Below are positions 1 to 8,327 of a stretch of DNA of 64,000 nt, piece by piece. A model generated the notes under the pieces. That model was not told the origin of the DNA and made no database searches. It saw only the letters and a list, made by a program, of their open reading frames with translations. Within the stretch, counting starts at the first letter, position 1, and the number at the start of each line of letters is the position of its first letter. Source of the DNA: Chromatiaceae bacterium (lineage in GTDB: Bacteria; Pseudomonadota; Gammaproteobacteria; Chromatiales; Chromatiaceae); assembly GCA_016714645.1 (NCBI GenBank), contig JADKCI010000005.1:124001-188000 (forward strand), in the 5' to 3' direction. Both the position numbers and the translations under genes were made by a program.

Positions 1-427
1 GACGCCATAGGGGAAGTTGGCCCCGGCGGGCGGACGGGTGGGGACGGTGAACTGGGTGCTACCGGTCTGGAAGCCCAGACAGCCGCCGGTGATGCGGGCC
101 GTCACCGGCCCGCCGGGAGTGTTCCCGGTAACCTGGGTGGCCAGGACGCTGAAGGACTGTTGTACCGGCGGCGCGGCGTTGTAATTACTGTTCCCGGCCT
201 GCGTCGCATTGATAGTGCAACTGCCGGCGGCCTGGAAGCTGACCTGGCCGTCGGTCAGGGTGCAGACGGCGCTGCTGGCGGGGTCAATGGCGAAACTGAC
301 CGGGAGCCCGGAAGTGGCGGTCGCGGTGGGCGTATAGACGGGGCCGCCCACCGTGGCGCTGGGCGCCGTCGAGGTGAAGGTGATGGTCTGCGCGCCCTTA
401 GCTACCGTAACGGTCTGTTGTACCTGC
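1..427 (-). pseudogene. Frameshifted continuation of the upstream beta-helix/Ig-like protein, running off the left edge
   Basis: Read on the minus strand, this segment stays open to base 1. It encodes one more copy of the roughly 80-residue repeat that ends the neighbouring reading frame (motifs QTITFTSTAPSATVGGP, GLPVSFAIDPASSAVCTL, CTINATQAGN). It then enters a different domain containing GGPVTARITGGCLGF and PAGANFPYGV, which resembles the choice-of-anchor U type C-terminal region (family recognition from memory). It is offset from 402..2636 by one base: the plus strand shows GGG at 428-430 where the paralogous repeat predicts GGGG. One inserted base joins the two frames without a stop. I therefore read it as the C-terminal part of the same protein, either truly frameshifted or affected by a sequencing error. 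Confidence 0.7.
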
Positions 428-2636
428 GGGCGGCAAGGAAGGTGTTATTCCCAGCCTGGTTGGCATTGATGGTGCAGTTGCCGATGGCCTGGAAGCTGAC
501 CTGGGCGCCGGTCAGGGTGCAGACGGCGCTGCTGGCGGGGTCAAGGGCGAAGCTGACCGGGAGCCCGGAGCTGGCGATGGCGGCGGGCGTATAGACAGGG
601 CCGCCCACCGTGGCGCTGGGCGCCGTCGTGGTGAAGGTGATGGTCTGCGCCGCTTGTGGTGTGACCGCGTTGGAGGCGGCCGAAGGGGTGCCCGTACCCG
701 CCGAGTTAACGGCCGCTACGGTAAACGTATAACTCTGGCCATTCGTCAGACCGAAAACGACTAGGGGTGAGTTGGCACCCTCCACGGGCACTATGTCCGC
801 TGGGCTTGCCGTGACGACATAACCCACAATGCCGACGCCCCCGGTATTCCCCGGCGCCGTGAAGGCGACGCTGGCCGCGGTATCACCGGCCGTGGCGGTC
901 ACACCGGTCGGCGGGCCGGGGGGAACCGCATTCACGCTGAAAGAACGGCTCACCTGGGTAGCCGGCCAGTAGTCGCTGTTGCCGGCCTGATCGGCGTTAA
1001 TGGTACAGGTACCCGCCGTCACAAAGGTCAAGACGCCAGCAGAGTTAACGGTACACACACCCGTAGTGGATGAGCTAAGGGTGACGGGCAATTGGGAATC
1101 CGAAGTCGCGGTTAAGGTCGGCGTAGTACCAAAGTTCTGCGCGCCCGGGTTGTTAAAGGTAATGGTCTGCGTCTGTTGGTTGGTCAAGCCAAAACTGACC
1201 GTCACCGCGCCTTTGGCGCTGGCGGCAACGGCGTAACTCCCCGCCGTGCCATTGGCCGTGGCGGTGACGCTGGCGGCGCCGCTGGCGATAGTGACCGGGT
1301 TGGTGCTCAAGGTGGCGCTGGCGCCGCTGGCGGGGGCGGTGAAGGTCACCTGGCCGCCATTTGCGGGTTCACCGGCCACCATGGCGGTCACGCTGACGGC
1401 CAGGGCGCTGGCGAAGGCCGTGGAGATGGCCGTGCTTTGGAGGTCGCCGCCGGTCTTGGCCAAGGTGAAGCCTTGAGATTCAAAGGCGCCGATGTCGCAA
1501 GCGGCCCCTTGGGGGCGCGTCACGCCCCGCTGGTCCGTAGCGGGGCAACCGCCAGTGGTCCCGGCCCCGGCGTCGATGGCTGGGGAACCCGGTAGCAGCG
1601 GGATCGTCTGCGTCGGGCCGCCGTAATTACCCAAGGCGCCCAGCAGGGGAACGGTGTTGCTCAAGGAGCCGTTGTATGTACCAAAATTACAGGACGTCTC
1701 GTCGTCGAGGTTTTTGCTGAAGTCATGTATTTCGCCCGGGCCAGAGCAGTTGCCCCCGGTATTGCCCGCCAACAGTGTGTTGGTGAGGAAAATATGAGAA
1801 TAAGAATAAATACCTCCACCGGAGGTGGCCGTGTTGCCAGAAAAGGTCACATAGGTGAGCGTCACTATATCAGCCAAGTTTAAGAGCCCGCCGCCGTAAG
1901 AAGCCGTGTTACCGGAAAAGGTCACGTTGGTAAGCGTCGCTTGTTCTGTGCTATATAGCCCGCCGCCGTAAGAAGCCGAGTTGCCGGAAAAGGTCACGTG
2001 GGTGAGGGTTGCTGTGCTCCCGTAATGGTTATGAAGCCCGCCGCCGTAAGAAGCCGAGTTGCCGGAAAAGGTCACGTTGGCGAGGATTGCTGTGCCAATG
2101 TTATGAAGCCCGCCGCCGTAAGAAGCCGAGTTGCCGGAAAAGGTCACGTGGGTGAGGGTTGCTGTGCTCCCGTAATCGTTATGAAGCCCGCCGCCGTTGG
2201 ATGATGCCGAGTTGTCGGCAAAGGTCACATTAGTGAGCGTTGCTGCAGGGCTGCCAGATGAATACTCGAGAAGCAGCCCGCCTCCGACATCGGCATGGCC
2301 CTCGGTGACGGTTAGATTCTGCAACACCACGGTTGCTGCTCTAACATGGAAAACCCGGCTGGCGTTATTCCCGCTGACCGTCACGGCATGGCCCACGCCG
2401 TCGATTGTCAGTTTCTTGTCGATCAACAACTCGCCGGACGTGAGCGTTATCAGCATGCCCTCATCGAACTGGATGATGTCGTCAGCCGCGGCTTCCAGGA
2501 TGGTTTGCCGCAAACTCCCTGCCCCAGCATCCGCGCTAGAGGTAACGGTCAGGGTCGCCGCCTGGACGGCCGGGTTAAACAAGACCGCGCACACGAAGAA
2601 AGCCAGCCGACAGATATTCAGACAGGCGGTGAGCAT
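402..2636 (-). CDS. Secreted beta-helix / polymorphic-outer-membrane-repeat protein with Ig-like and fibronectin III domains
   Basis: The 744-residue frame begins with a signal peptide (start MLTACLNICRLAFF, cleavage near VQA-AT). Residues about 30-120 form a CSLREA-like start to a parallel beta-helix (SSADAGAGSLRQTI). Residues 125-280 hold repeated NVTFSGNSASYGGGL units typical of polymorphic outer-membrane repeats. They end in the usual GSPAIDAGAG and CDIGAFE motifs. After these come a Big-1-like Ig domain, a repeat with CTINADQAGN, a fibronectin III domain (PPGPPTGVTATAGD) and another Ig-like repeat. This architecture is that of an exported adhesin or surface protein; no enzymatic motif is visible. 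The natural C-terminus is lost to a one-base shift near 429, and the real product continues beyond base 1. Confidence 0.8.
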   Translation of the reverse strand: MLTACLNICRLAFFVCAVLFNPAVQAATLTVTSSADAGAGSLRQTILEAAADDIIQFDEGMLITLTSGELLIDKKLTIDGVGHAVTVSGNNASRVFHVRAATVVLQNLTVTEGHADVGGGLLLEYSSGSPAATLTNVTFADNSASSNGGGLHNDYGSTATLTHVTFSGNSASYGGGLHNIGTAILANVTFSGNSASYGGGLHNHYGSTATLTHVTFSGNSASYGGGLYSTEQATLTNVTFSGNTASYGGGLLNLADIVTLTYVTFSGNTATSGGGIYSYSHIFLTNTLLAGNTGGNCSGPGEIHDFSKNLDDETSCNFGTYNGSLSNTVPLLGALGNYGGPTQTIPLLPGSPAIDAGAGTTGGCPATDQRGVTRPQGAACDIGAFESQGFTLAKTGGDLQSTAISTAFASALAVSVTAMVAGEPANGGQVTFTAPASGASATLSTNPVTIASGAASVTATANGTAGSYAVAASAKGAVTVSFGLTNQQTQTITFNNPGAQNFGTTPTLTATSDSQLPVTLSSSTTGVCTVNSAGVLTFVTAGTCTINADQAGNSDYWPATQVSRSFSVNAVPPGPPTGVTATAGDTAASVAFTAPGNTGGVGIVGYVVTASPADIVPVEGANSPLVVFGLTNGQSYTFTVAAVNSAGTGTPSAASNAVTPQAAQTITFTTTAPSATVGGPVYTPAAIASSGLPVSFALDPASSAVCTLTGAQVSFQAIGNCTINANQAGNNTFLAARRYNRPLR
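1815..2225 (-). repeat. Coding tandem repeats of the polymorphic outer-membrane type
   Basis: About six near-identical units, spaced roughly 70 bp, contain the plus-strand string CGCCGCCGTAAGAAGCC followed by GGAAAAGGTCACGTKGG. On the minus strand they encode the NVTFSGNSASYGGGL repeat. Close DNA identity suggests recent expansion or gene conversion, so copy number may vary between strains. Confidence 0.8.
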
Positions 2637-2973
2637 GGCGGCAACCCTGCTGGGGTGAAGAAGAGTCAGGGGATATTATCAGCCGGCTAATAGTCTGCAT
2701 ATCGGTTGATGCTCCCCGAGCGTCATCTGGCCTCCATGTGCCTCGCGGTATGCTCCGCGCCGTGGGGAATCACCCACGGCGTCACGACGCCACCCGCCAC
2801 CCGCCGCCCGTTTGTCGCCCCTGCCCATGGCCCGGGAACCTCGCAACCTCATGGCCAGGTGTGGTGACCCTAAAGAGGCTAATATCACTCTGTCCTGGAG
2901 AGCACCCATCAACACGCGGTGGGTCTTGCAACCGATCCGACGCGTGCCAACCGGAGGCTAGAGGTCCCCTGCC
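2637..2973. other. Intergenic region between the divergent secreted-protein genes
   Basis: This 337-bp stretch separates two divergently read exported-protein genes, so it should hold promoters for both. I found no convincing protein, no clean sigma-70 pair and no known riboswitch consensus. An AGAGGT element sits 9 bases before the ATG at 2974 and may be its ribosome-binding site. Open frames on both strands here overlap each other, lack family resemblance and look like GC-driven chance. Confidence 0.5.
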
Positions 2974-4638
2974 ATGCACCGTCCCCGCCATACCCCCTGT
3001 TACCTGGCTGCTGGCCTGGCCCTACTGCTGGCCCTCCTCGCCCCCCTGGCCCTGGCCGATGAGGCAATACGGGTGGTCACCTGGAACCTGGAGACGGTGG
3101 GGACCCCCGGCAGCGCCCCCTATCAGGCGGTGGCCGCCGTGCTGGGGCGGATCGACGCCGATGTGGTGGCCATCCAGGAGGTGGCCAGTGCGACCGATAC
3201 CCGCAACCTCCAGACCCTCGCCCTGCAACTGGGCTATCCCTATGTCGAGATCGCCCCCGGCGGCCCCTTCGGCGCCTTGCGCAATGCCCTGCTCTCCGAC
3301 TTCCCCATCACCCGCAGCACCCTCTGGACCGCTGCCCTGCTGTCCGGGGATGCCAAAGCCAATGACCTGACCCGCTTCCTGCCGGAGATCCGGGTTGATG
3401 TCACCGGCCAGGGCCATCTGCTGGGCCTGGTATCGGCCCATCTCAAGTCCGGCACCGATAACCTCGATGAATTTCGCCGCGCGGCGGAGTCCTTCCGGAT
3501 GAACCAGATTGCCGCCGAGGCGGTTCGGGAGGGGATTCCGCTCATCATGCTGGGCGACCTCAACGCCGACCGCGGCGATGCCCCCCTGACGCCAACTTGG
3601 TTTACCAGCGTCCCCGGGACGTTGCCCGCCGGCATGGTGCTGGGGGCCGACCTCCAGGCCCTGCTGTCCGGGGCCGGGCTGCGCAATGACCCCTTCGCCT
3701 ACCTCACCGCCCGGGCCACGCTCCTCCCGGCCCGCCAATTGGATGGCAGCCTGGCGACCCGCAAGGCCTCGGGGCGGCGCCTCGACTATCTGCTGACCAG
3801 CCCCACCCTGACGCGGCGCGGCCCGGCGACCCAGGTCTATGACTGCGCCGACGAGGGCCGGCCCGGCGGCCTGCCCCTGTCCGGGGCGCCCCTGGCGGCG
3901 GGGGTCTGTACCCTGGCGGCGGATCATCTGCCGGTGTTCGCGGATCTCGTCGTCCCCACCGCCGCCGTGGCGCAGACCCTGCGCATCAATGACGTGGCGC
4001 GGGCCGAGGGCCAGTCGGGCACCAGTCCCTTGACCTTTACCCTCACCCTCAGCCCCAAGAGCGCCGGGCCGGTGACGGTGCGCTACGCCACCGCCAATGG
4101 CACTGCCCAGGCCGGCACGGATTACGTCGCCGCCAGTGGCCAGGTGACCTTTACGCCAGGCCAGACCAGTAAGACGCTGGCCATTGGCGTCAAGGGCGAC
4201 ACGGCGCGGGAGGGTAACGAGGTGTTGTTCGTCAATCTCACCCAGGCCACGGGCGCCAACCTGGCGGACGCCCAGGGCCAGGGGACGATCCTCAATGACG
4301 ATGGGCCGGTGCTGGCCATCGGGGATGTCACCCTGGCGGAGGGCCACAGCGGCACCCGCACCGCCAATTTCCGGGTCACGCTGACGCCCGCCAGTACCAG
4401 CGCGGTGACGGTGAGGTATGCGACCGCCAATAGCACGGCCCAGGCGGGGAGTGATTATGTCGCCAAGAGCGGGAGTTTGAGCTTTCCGCCCGGACAGGGG
4501 GTGCAGACGGTCAGCGTGGTGGTGCGGGGGGACCGGGTTAAGGAGGGGAATGAGACTTTTTTTGTGGATTTGAGCACCCCGAGTGGGGCGACGCTGTTTG
4601 ATGGGCGGGGGATGGGGACGATTGGGAATGATGATTAG
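2974..4638 (+). CDS. Exported endonuclease/exonuclease/phosphatase-family protein with two Calx-beta repeats
   Basis: The 554-residue protein starts with a clear signal peptide (hydrophobic LAAGLALLLALLAPLALA, cleavage before DEA). Residues about 30-325 are an EEP domain: VVTWNLETV, the metal-binding Glu in AIQEVAS, SAHLKSG, the Asp/Asn pair in MLGDLNADRGD and the terminal ADHLPVF. EEP enzymes are Mg-dependent phosphodiesterases acting on nucleic acids or phospholipids, and the substrate here cannot be read. Two Calx-beta domains of about 105 residues follow (ATANGTAQAGTDYVA and ATANSTAQAGSDYVA). Such repeats usually bind Ca2+ in secreted or surface proteins. Translation stops just after the second GNDD, so no sorting domain is visible. 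A 54-bp piece of the second repeat recurs at 29553. Confidence 0.85.
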   Translation: MHRPRHTPCYLAAGLALLLALLAPLALADEAIRVVTWNLETVGTPGSAPYQAVAAVLGRIDADVVAIQEVASATDTRNLQTLALQLGYPYVEIAPGGPFGALRNALLSDFPITRSTLWTAALLSGDAKANDLTRFLPEIRVDVTGQGHLLGLVSAHLKSGTDNLDEFRRAAESFRMNQIAAEAVREGIPLIMLGDLNADRGDAPLTPTWFTSVPGTLPAGMVLGADLQALLSGAGLRNDPFAYLTARATLLPARQLDGSLATRKASGRRLDYLLTSPTLTRRGPATQVYDCADEGRPGGLPLSGAPLAAGVCTLAADHLPVFADLVVPTAAVAQTLRINDVARAEGQSGTSPLTFTLTLSPKSAGPVTVRYATANGTAQAGTDYVAASGQVTFTPGQTSKTLAIGVKGDTAREGNEVLFVNLTQATGANLADAQGQGTILNDDGPVLAIGDVTLAEGHSGTRTANFRVTLTPASTSAVTVRYATANSTAQAGSDYVAKSGSLSFPPGQGVQTVSVVVRGDRVKEGNETFFVDLSTPSGATLFDGRGMGTIGNDD

Positions 4639-4721
4639 GGGGGATGGTAGGGAAACAATAGGGGTCTAGCGGGTGGGGTGGTGTTGCGGCAAGGACCCAA
4701 CTCATCCGCAGGGTCAACCCC

Positions 4722-7682
4722 TCAGCCCGCGGACCGCGCCAAGTTCAGCGCCAGCAGCCGCCGCAGAATCTCCTCATCGGCCATCTCCGGCCCGTAGTCG
4801 GCCCAGCCGTAAGCGGCGGCAACCGCCACATCAAGCGCCTTGTGCGCGTTGTCGAGCCACGCCGGCCGGGCGTTGTAGAGGTTGGTGAGGGTCCGTTTCT
4901 TCAACTCGGCCGCATGCTCGGGCTTGGGGATGATCCGGTCCGGGTAGCCGGGGACGACCTCGGGGACCCGATCCACCCAGCCCGGCGGGTTCAGCCAGTT
5001 CTCGCGTAGGGCGTTGAGCCGGTGGGCAGCCTCGGCGATAGCGAGGGCGACCGGGCGGCGCTCGGGGGCGACGGGCGGGAGGATGATGCCGGATTCCAGG
5101 GCCTCGGTGGGGCCGGCGGTGTCGGCGGGGGTCAGGCCGGCGGGGAAGGGGAAGGTCTCGAAGCAAGAACCAGCGTTGTAAGTTGGATCGTTGCCAACCC
5201 CATGACGGGAGGCATTCGCTAGAGCCCACACCAAATGCAGACGCGACGAAAGAATCCCGAAAGTAGCGTCATCCGCGCGACAAATGGCATAGAGACGGGA
5301 GTCTGGCAATACGGCGGTGTCCAGCCAGACAAAAATGCGATGCTTAGAGACGCGGGATGTGGCGAGAAAGCGACGGATGCCAGACATCGCCCGTCGAAGC
5401 GCAGGTACGGTTTCCCCATGGCGCCACCAATACCGTTTACGCCCTTCTCTGCGGCCTGCTTCACGCATAGGGCGCACATGCTCTGCAACTTCTGCAAAAG
5501 GCGCCATGTACAAAGCGGCATCCGACTCGGACAATTCAACGCCAAAATCGATGATCCATGTATCGGATGGGCGTCCGCTGAGGTCTTGGCCGTTGGCCCA
5601 AGGCCGGAGTACATCGCTGTTTGGCTTTCCGTGGGGGTTGGGTTGCGGTAACCACTGGCGAGCCGTGGCGCCAGGAATATCAAACCGACCCACCTTAACC
5701 GGTCCCTGAAACGCAACGCCGGCGTTGCCCGGCAAGGGGACGGCATCGGTAAGCCGCAGCCCCGACCCGGCGACGGTCAAATCGGGGTTGATCCCCTCAG
5801 TCAGCGCGCCGTTGAGCCTGGTCGGTCGCCCGTGGTCCTTGGGGCCAAAGGCCACGAGGGACACGCGCACAGCCGCGCCATCGTTGATCCAGGGTTCATC
5901 CGACCAAGCGGCGAATATCTCACTTGAACCCTGGATCTGGTCAAGAACGGCACGGTTACGCCCCTTGCGGATCGCCTGCGTAGCAACCAAACCGGCGTAC
6001 CGCGTCTTGCCCTCGGCAAGCTGCACCCTGGCCTTCTCGAACCAATAGGTCACCAAGTCCACGCCTCCGGGCAAGCGGCCGTCGTAGAGTCCGCGAAGCC
6101 TGTTGACGTACCCCTCACCAAAAGCGCTGATCATGCTCTGAGATCCCAGAAACGGCGGATTCCCCACGATGACATCCGCCGCCGGCCACTCGGGTTCCGT
6201 CCCGTCCGGGTTGACGATGGCGTCGCGCTGCTCGATGGTGTGCAGCGGCTTCAAGATGGGGTTCCTCGACAGCGAGAATCCGTGCGACAGCATCCATTGG
6301 ATCTCCCCGATCCAGACGGTGACGCGGGCGAGTTCGGCGGCGTAGGGGTTGAGTTCGATCCCCAGCACGCATTCCGGCCCAACCATCGGGAAGGCCCTGG
6401 ACAGCCCCAGGGCCTCGGCCTCCAGGATGACCCGGTGTTCCAGATCCTTGAGCCCCAGCAAGGCCAGCAGCAGGAAGTTGCCGGAGCCGCAGGCGGGGTC
6501 CAGGACCCGGAAGTGGGCGAGCCGCGCGAGGAAGCCTTGGAGGAGCCCATGGGCCTCGTTCCGGGCCTTGGTGCGGGCGGACAGGGACTTGGCGGCGGTG
6601 GCCTTCGCCATCAGGGCGGCGATCTCGGCCTTCCTGGCCGTCCACGCGTCCCGCAGCGGATCGAGTACCACCGGATCGACCAGGCGCATGATCGAACCGC
6701 GGTCGGTGTAGTGGGCGCCCAACTGGCTGCGTTTGTCCGGGTCCAGGCCGCGCTCGAACAGGGTGCCGAAGATGGTCGGCTCGATGGCCGACCAGTCGAG
6801 CCCGGCCAGCGCCCGCAGGGTCTTGATGTCGTCCACCTCCAGCGGCAGGGTGTCAGCGGAATCGAACAGCCCGCCGTTGAACCAGTCAACCGGATCGAAG
6901 CCGACGCGCCCGCCCTTCGCCATCGCCCCGAACAGGTCTTGCAGCATCCCGGTGAGGCTGGCCGGGTCCTTGAGCCCCGCATCCAGCAGCCGGGTGAACA
7001 TCTGGCGGGGCAGGAGTTCGATATCCTCCGCGAACAGGCAGAACAGCAGTCGGATGCAGAAGTGACCGACCGCCCAGGGGTCGTGACCACGGGCACGCCA
7101 GCGCTGCGCGAGATCGCCGAAACGCCCGGCGGCGGCCTCGGTGAGGGCGGCCGTGGTCTGGCCCGGCCGCAGGCGCTCGGGATCGCTGAAGGCCCACTTG
7201 AGCAGCCGGCGCTTGCTGGCGTCGCGCAGATCCTCCAGGAGCAGGATATGGACATCGGGCACGGTGCCGGTGAAGGCGGTATGGATGACGATCCGGTCCA
7301 GGTCGGAGACGATCAGGAGCGGCGGATATTCCAGTGCGGGGGTGTAAAGCTGAAGCTGCTTGAAGGCATCCTTGAGGTCTTTGCCCTTGCCCTTGTACTC
7401 AAAGCCGAAGCAGGCGCGTTTCCACACGTCCGCCCAGCCGTCCCCGCCCCCGGCCTTGGCCGCACCCTTCTCGAAGCAGTACCAAGCGCCGGTGGGGTCG
7501 GCCTCGGCGGGCGTGGGCTCGTCCAGGAGGCGGCACAGATCGAGAAAGTGCTCCTGGGCGGCGGAGCGCTCCTTGAGGTTGGCGTCTCGCCATTTGGTGA
7601 TGAACTGGTCGGGGGTCACGTCACGTCCGGTCAGATTAGGGGTGCGGTTGGGACCGCGCCCAGGCCCCACGCCGTTGGTCAA
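4722..7682 (-). CDS. MmeI-like type IIL restriction-modification enzyme (fused endonuclease and N6-adenine methyltransferase)
   Basis: The 986-residue protein carries the nuclease signature of MmeI near residues 85-100: Asp (WADVW), nine residues, then EYK, i.e. D-X9-EXK. A helical linker follows (DIELLPRQMFTRLLD). The methyltransferase has SAM motif I VLDPACGSGNFLLL and catalytic motif IV VGNPPFLGSQ, followed by a target-recognition region and a C-terminal segment ending GPEMADEEILRRLLALNLA. MmeI-family enzymes both methylate one strand of their site and cut about 20 bases away in one polypeptide, so no separate R or S gene is expected. The length is close to MmeI (about 920) and the frame is unbroken. 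Decayed defence-type fragments lie immediately upstream. Family assignment is strong; the recognition site is unknown. Confidence 0.9.
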   Translation of the reverse strand: MTNGVGPGRGPNRTPNLTGRDVTPDQFITKWRDANLKERSAAQEHFLDLCRLLDEPTPAEADPTGAWYCFEKGAAKAGGGDGWADVWKRACFGFEYKGKGKDLKDAFKQLQLYTPALEYPPLLIVSDLDRIVIHTAFTGTVPDVHILLLEDLRDASKRRLLKWAFSDPERLRPGQTTAALTEAAAGRFGDLAQRWRARGHDPWAVGHFCIRLLFCLFAEDIELLPRQMFTRLLDAGLKDPASLTGMLQDLFGAMAKGGRVGFDPVDWFNGGLFDSADTLPLEVDDIKTLRALAGLDWSAIEPTIFGTLFERGLDPDKRSQLGAHYTDRGSIMRLVDPVVLDPLRDAWTARKAEIAALMAKATAAKSLSARTKARNEAHGLLQGFLARLAHFRVLDPACGSGNFLLLALLGLKDLEHRVILEAEALGLSRAFPMVGPECVLGIELNPYAAELARVTVWIGEIQWMLSHGFSLSRNPILKPLHTIEQRDAIVNPDGTEPEWPAADVIVGNPPFLGSQSMISAFGEGYVNRLRGLYDGRLPGGVDLVTYWFEKARVQLAEGKTRYAGLVATQAIRKGRNRAVLDQIQGSSEIFAAWSDEPWINDGAAVRVSLVAFGPKDHGRPTRLNGALTEGINPDLTVAGSGLRLTDAVPLPGNAGVAFQGPVKVGRFDIPGATARQWLPQPNPHGKPNSDVLRPWANGQDLSGRPSDTWIIDFGVELSESDAALYMAPFAEVAEHVRPMREAGRREGRKRYWWRHGETVPALRRAMSGIRRFLATSRVSKHRIFVWLDTAVLPDSRLYAICRADDATFGILSSRLHLVWALANASRHGVGNDPTYNAGSCFETFPFPAGLTPADTAGPTEALESGIILPPVAPERRPVALAIAEAAHRLNALRENWLNPPGWVDRVPEVVPGYPDRIIPKPEHAAELKKRTLTNLYNARPAWLDNAHKALDVAVAAAYGWADYGPEMADEEILRRLLALNLARSAG

Positions 7683-7743
7683 GCAGCGGCGGGACGGTCA
7701 ATATACCGCACTCGAAGAATACCCGGCGCGAGAAGACGGCATC

Positions 7744-7965
7744 ATGGCAAGCTCACCTAAGACTTACTGGCTGAACCTGTTCACGGGGACGACCTGGAAG
7801 GAATTCCGCGCGGCGGGGACGACGATCAGCGGCTTTCGGGCGTCACGCCAAAAGCTGGCGGCCAAGATCCAGCCGGGGGATGTCTTTCTCTGCTACCTGA
7901 CGGGGGTGATGCTATTCGGGCCTGTTGCGCATGAGCGATCTCATGGCGCTACAGCCGAATCTTGA
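7744..7965 (+). pseudogene. Truncated EVE-domain-like protein (N-terminal remnant)
   Basis: Starting at ATG 7744, the product contains YWLNLFTGTTWKEF, ISGFRASRQK and PGDVFLCYLTGV. This is the hallmark start of a small EVE/PUA-like family often found with restriction systems. The family normally continues for about 100 more residues, but here it runs into unrelated HERSHGATAES and stops after 73 codons. It is divergent from the type IIL gene, 61 bp away. I read it as the 5' stub of a defence-associated gene, joined by deletion to the next fragment. Confidence 0.65.
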
Positions 7966-8194
7966 CATCAAGCTCTTTATCGTCGCCCCTGAAACCCGGA
8001 GAGCCAAGGTGGAACGCGAGATCAAACGGCCAACCTTTATGCTGCGGCCGAAGCCCCTCAATAAAATTTGTGGGTTCTTGTCCTTCTCTAACTTGATGGT
8101 GAAGGTGGACGGTATCCGTGAACTCGGCCTGGCGGGGGCCCTCAGCCCCAGTTTCCTGGAGACGACCGCTGAGTATTTCGAGGCCAAGCTGTAA
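7925..8194 (+). pseudogene. C-terminal fragment of a COG2958/HrgA-like protein
   Basis: The frame encodes DIKLFIVAPETRRAKVEREI, RPTF, KICGFLSFSNLMVKV and LSPSFLETTAEYFE. I recognise this as the C-terminal block of a family (COG2958/HrgA-like, from memory) linked to restriction loci. Its N-terminal several hundred residues are missing, and the frame overlaps the preceding stub at a junction near 7920. The TTG at 7925 has no good ribosome-binding site. Probably a deletion scar joining two former defence genes; exact family is uncertain. Confidence 0.5.
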
Positions 8195-8291
8195 CGGCTG
8201 GCCTGTAAGTCCACTAGGCAGGGGGGCAATACGCCGATGTGGCGGCTGGCCCCGGGGTGTGCCGAGCCAGGCAAATAGGGAACGTCTGCCC

Positions 8292-8297
8292 TATAAT
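8292..8297 (+). promoter_or_regulatory. Candidate -10 box upstream of umuC
   Basis: A perfect TATAAT lies 31 bases before the umuC ATG at 8328, with a GGAG ribosome-binding site at 8319-8322. The -35 position (about 8269-8274, AGGCAA) is poor, and no LexA box (CTG-N10-CAG type) was recognised, so SOS control is not evident. Confidence 0.35.
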
Positions 8298-8327
8298 CTG
8301 ATTCTCGTTACACCTATCGGAGTCCCC

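Noticed and set aside
1815..2225. Possible CRISPR or satellite repeat
   Set aside because: The units are in frame and encode the NVTFSGNSASYGGGL surface-protein repeat.
2738..3370. 210-codon plus-strand frame overlapping the EEP gene
   Set aside because: Pro/Trp/Arg-rich composition, no family resemblance, and it overlaps the well-supported EEP start.
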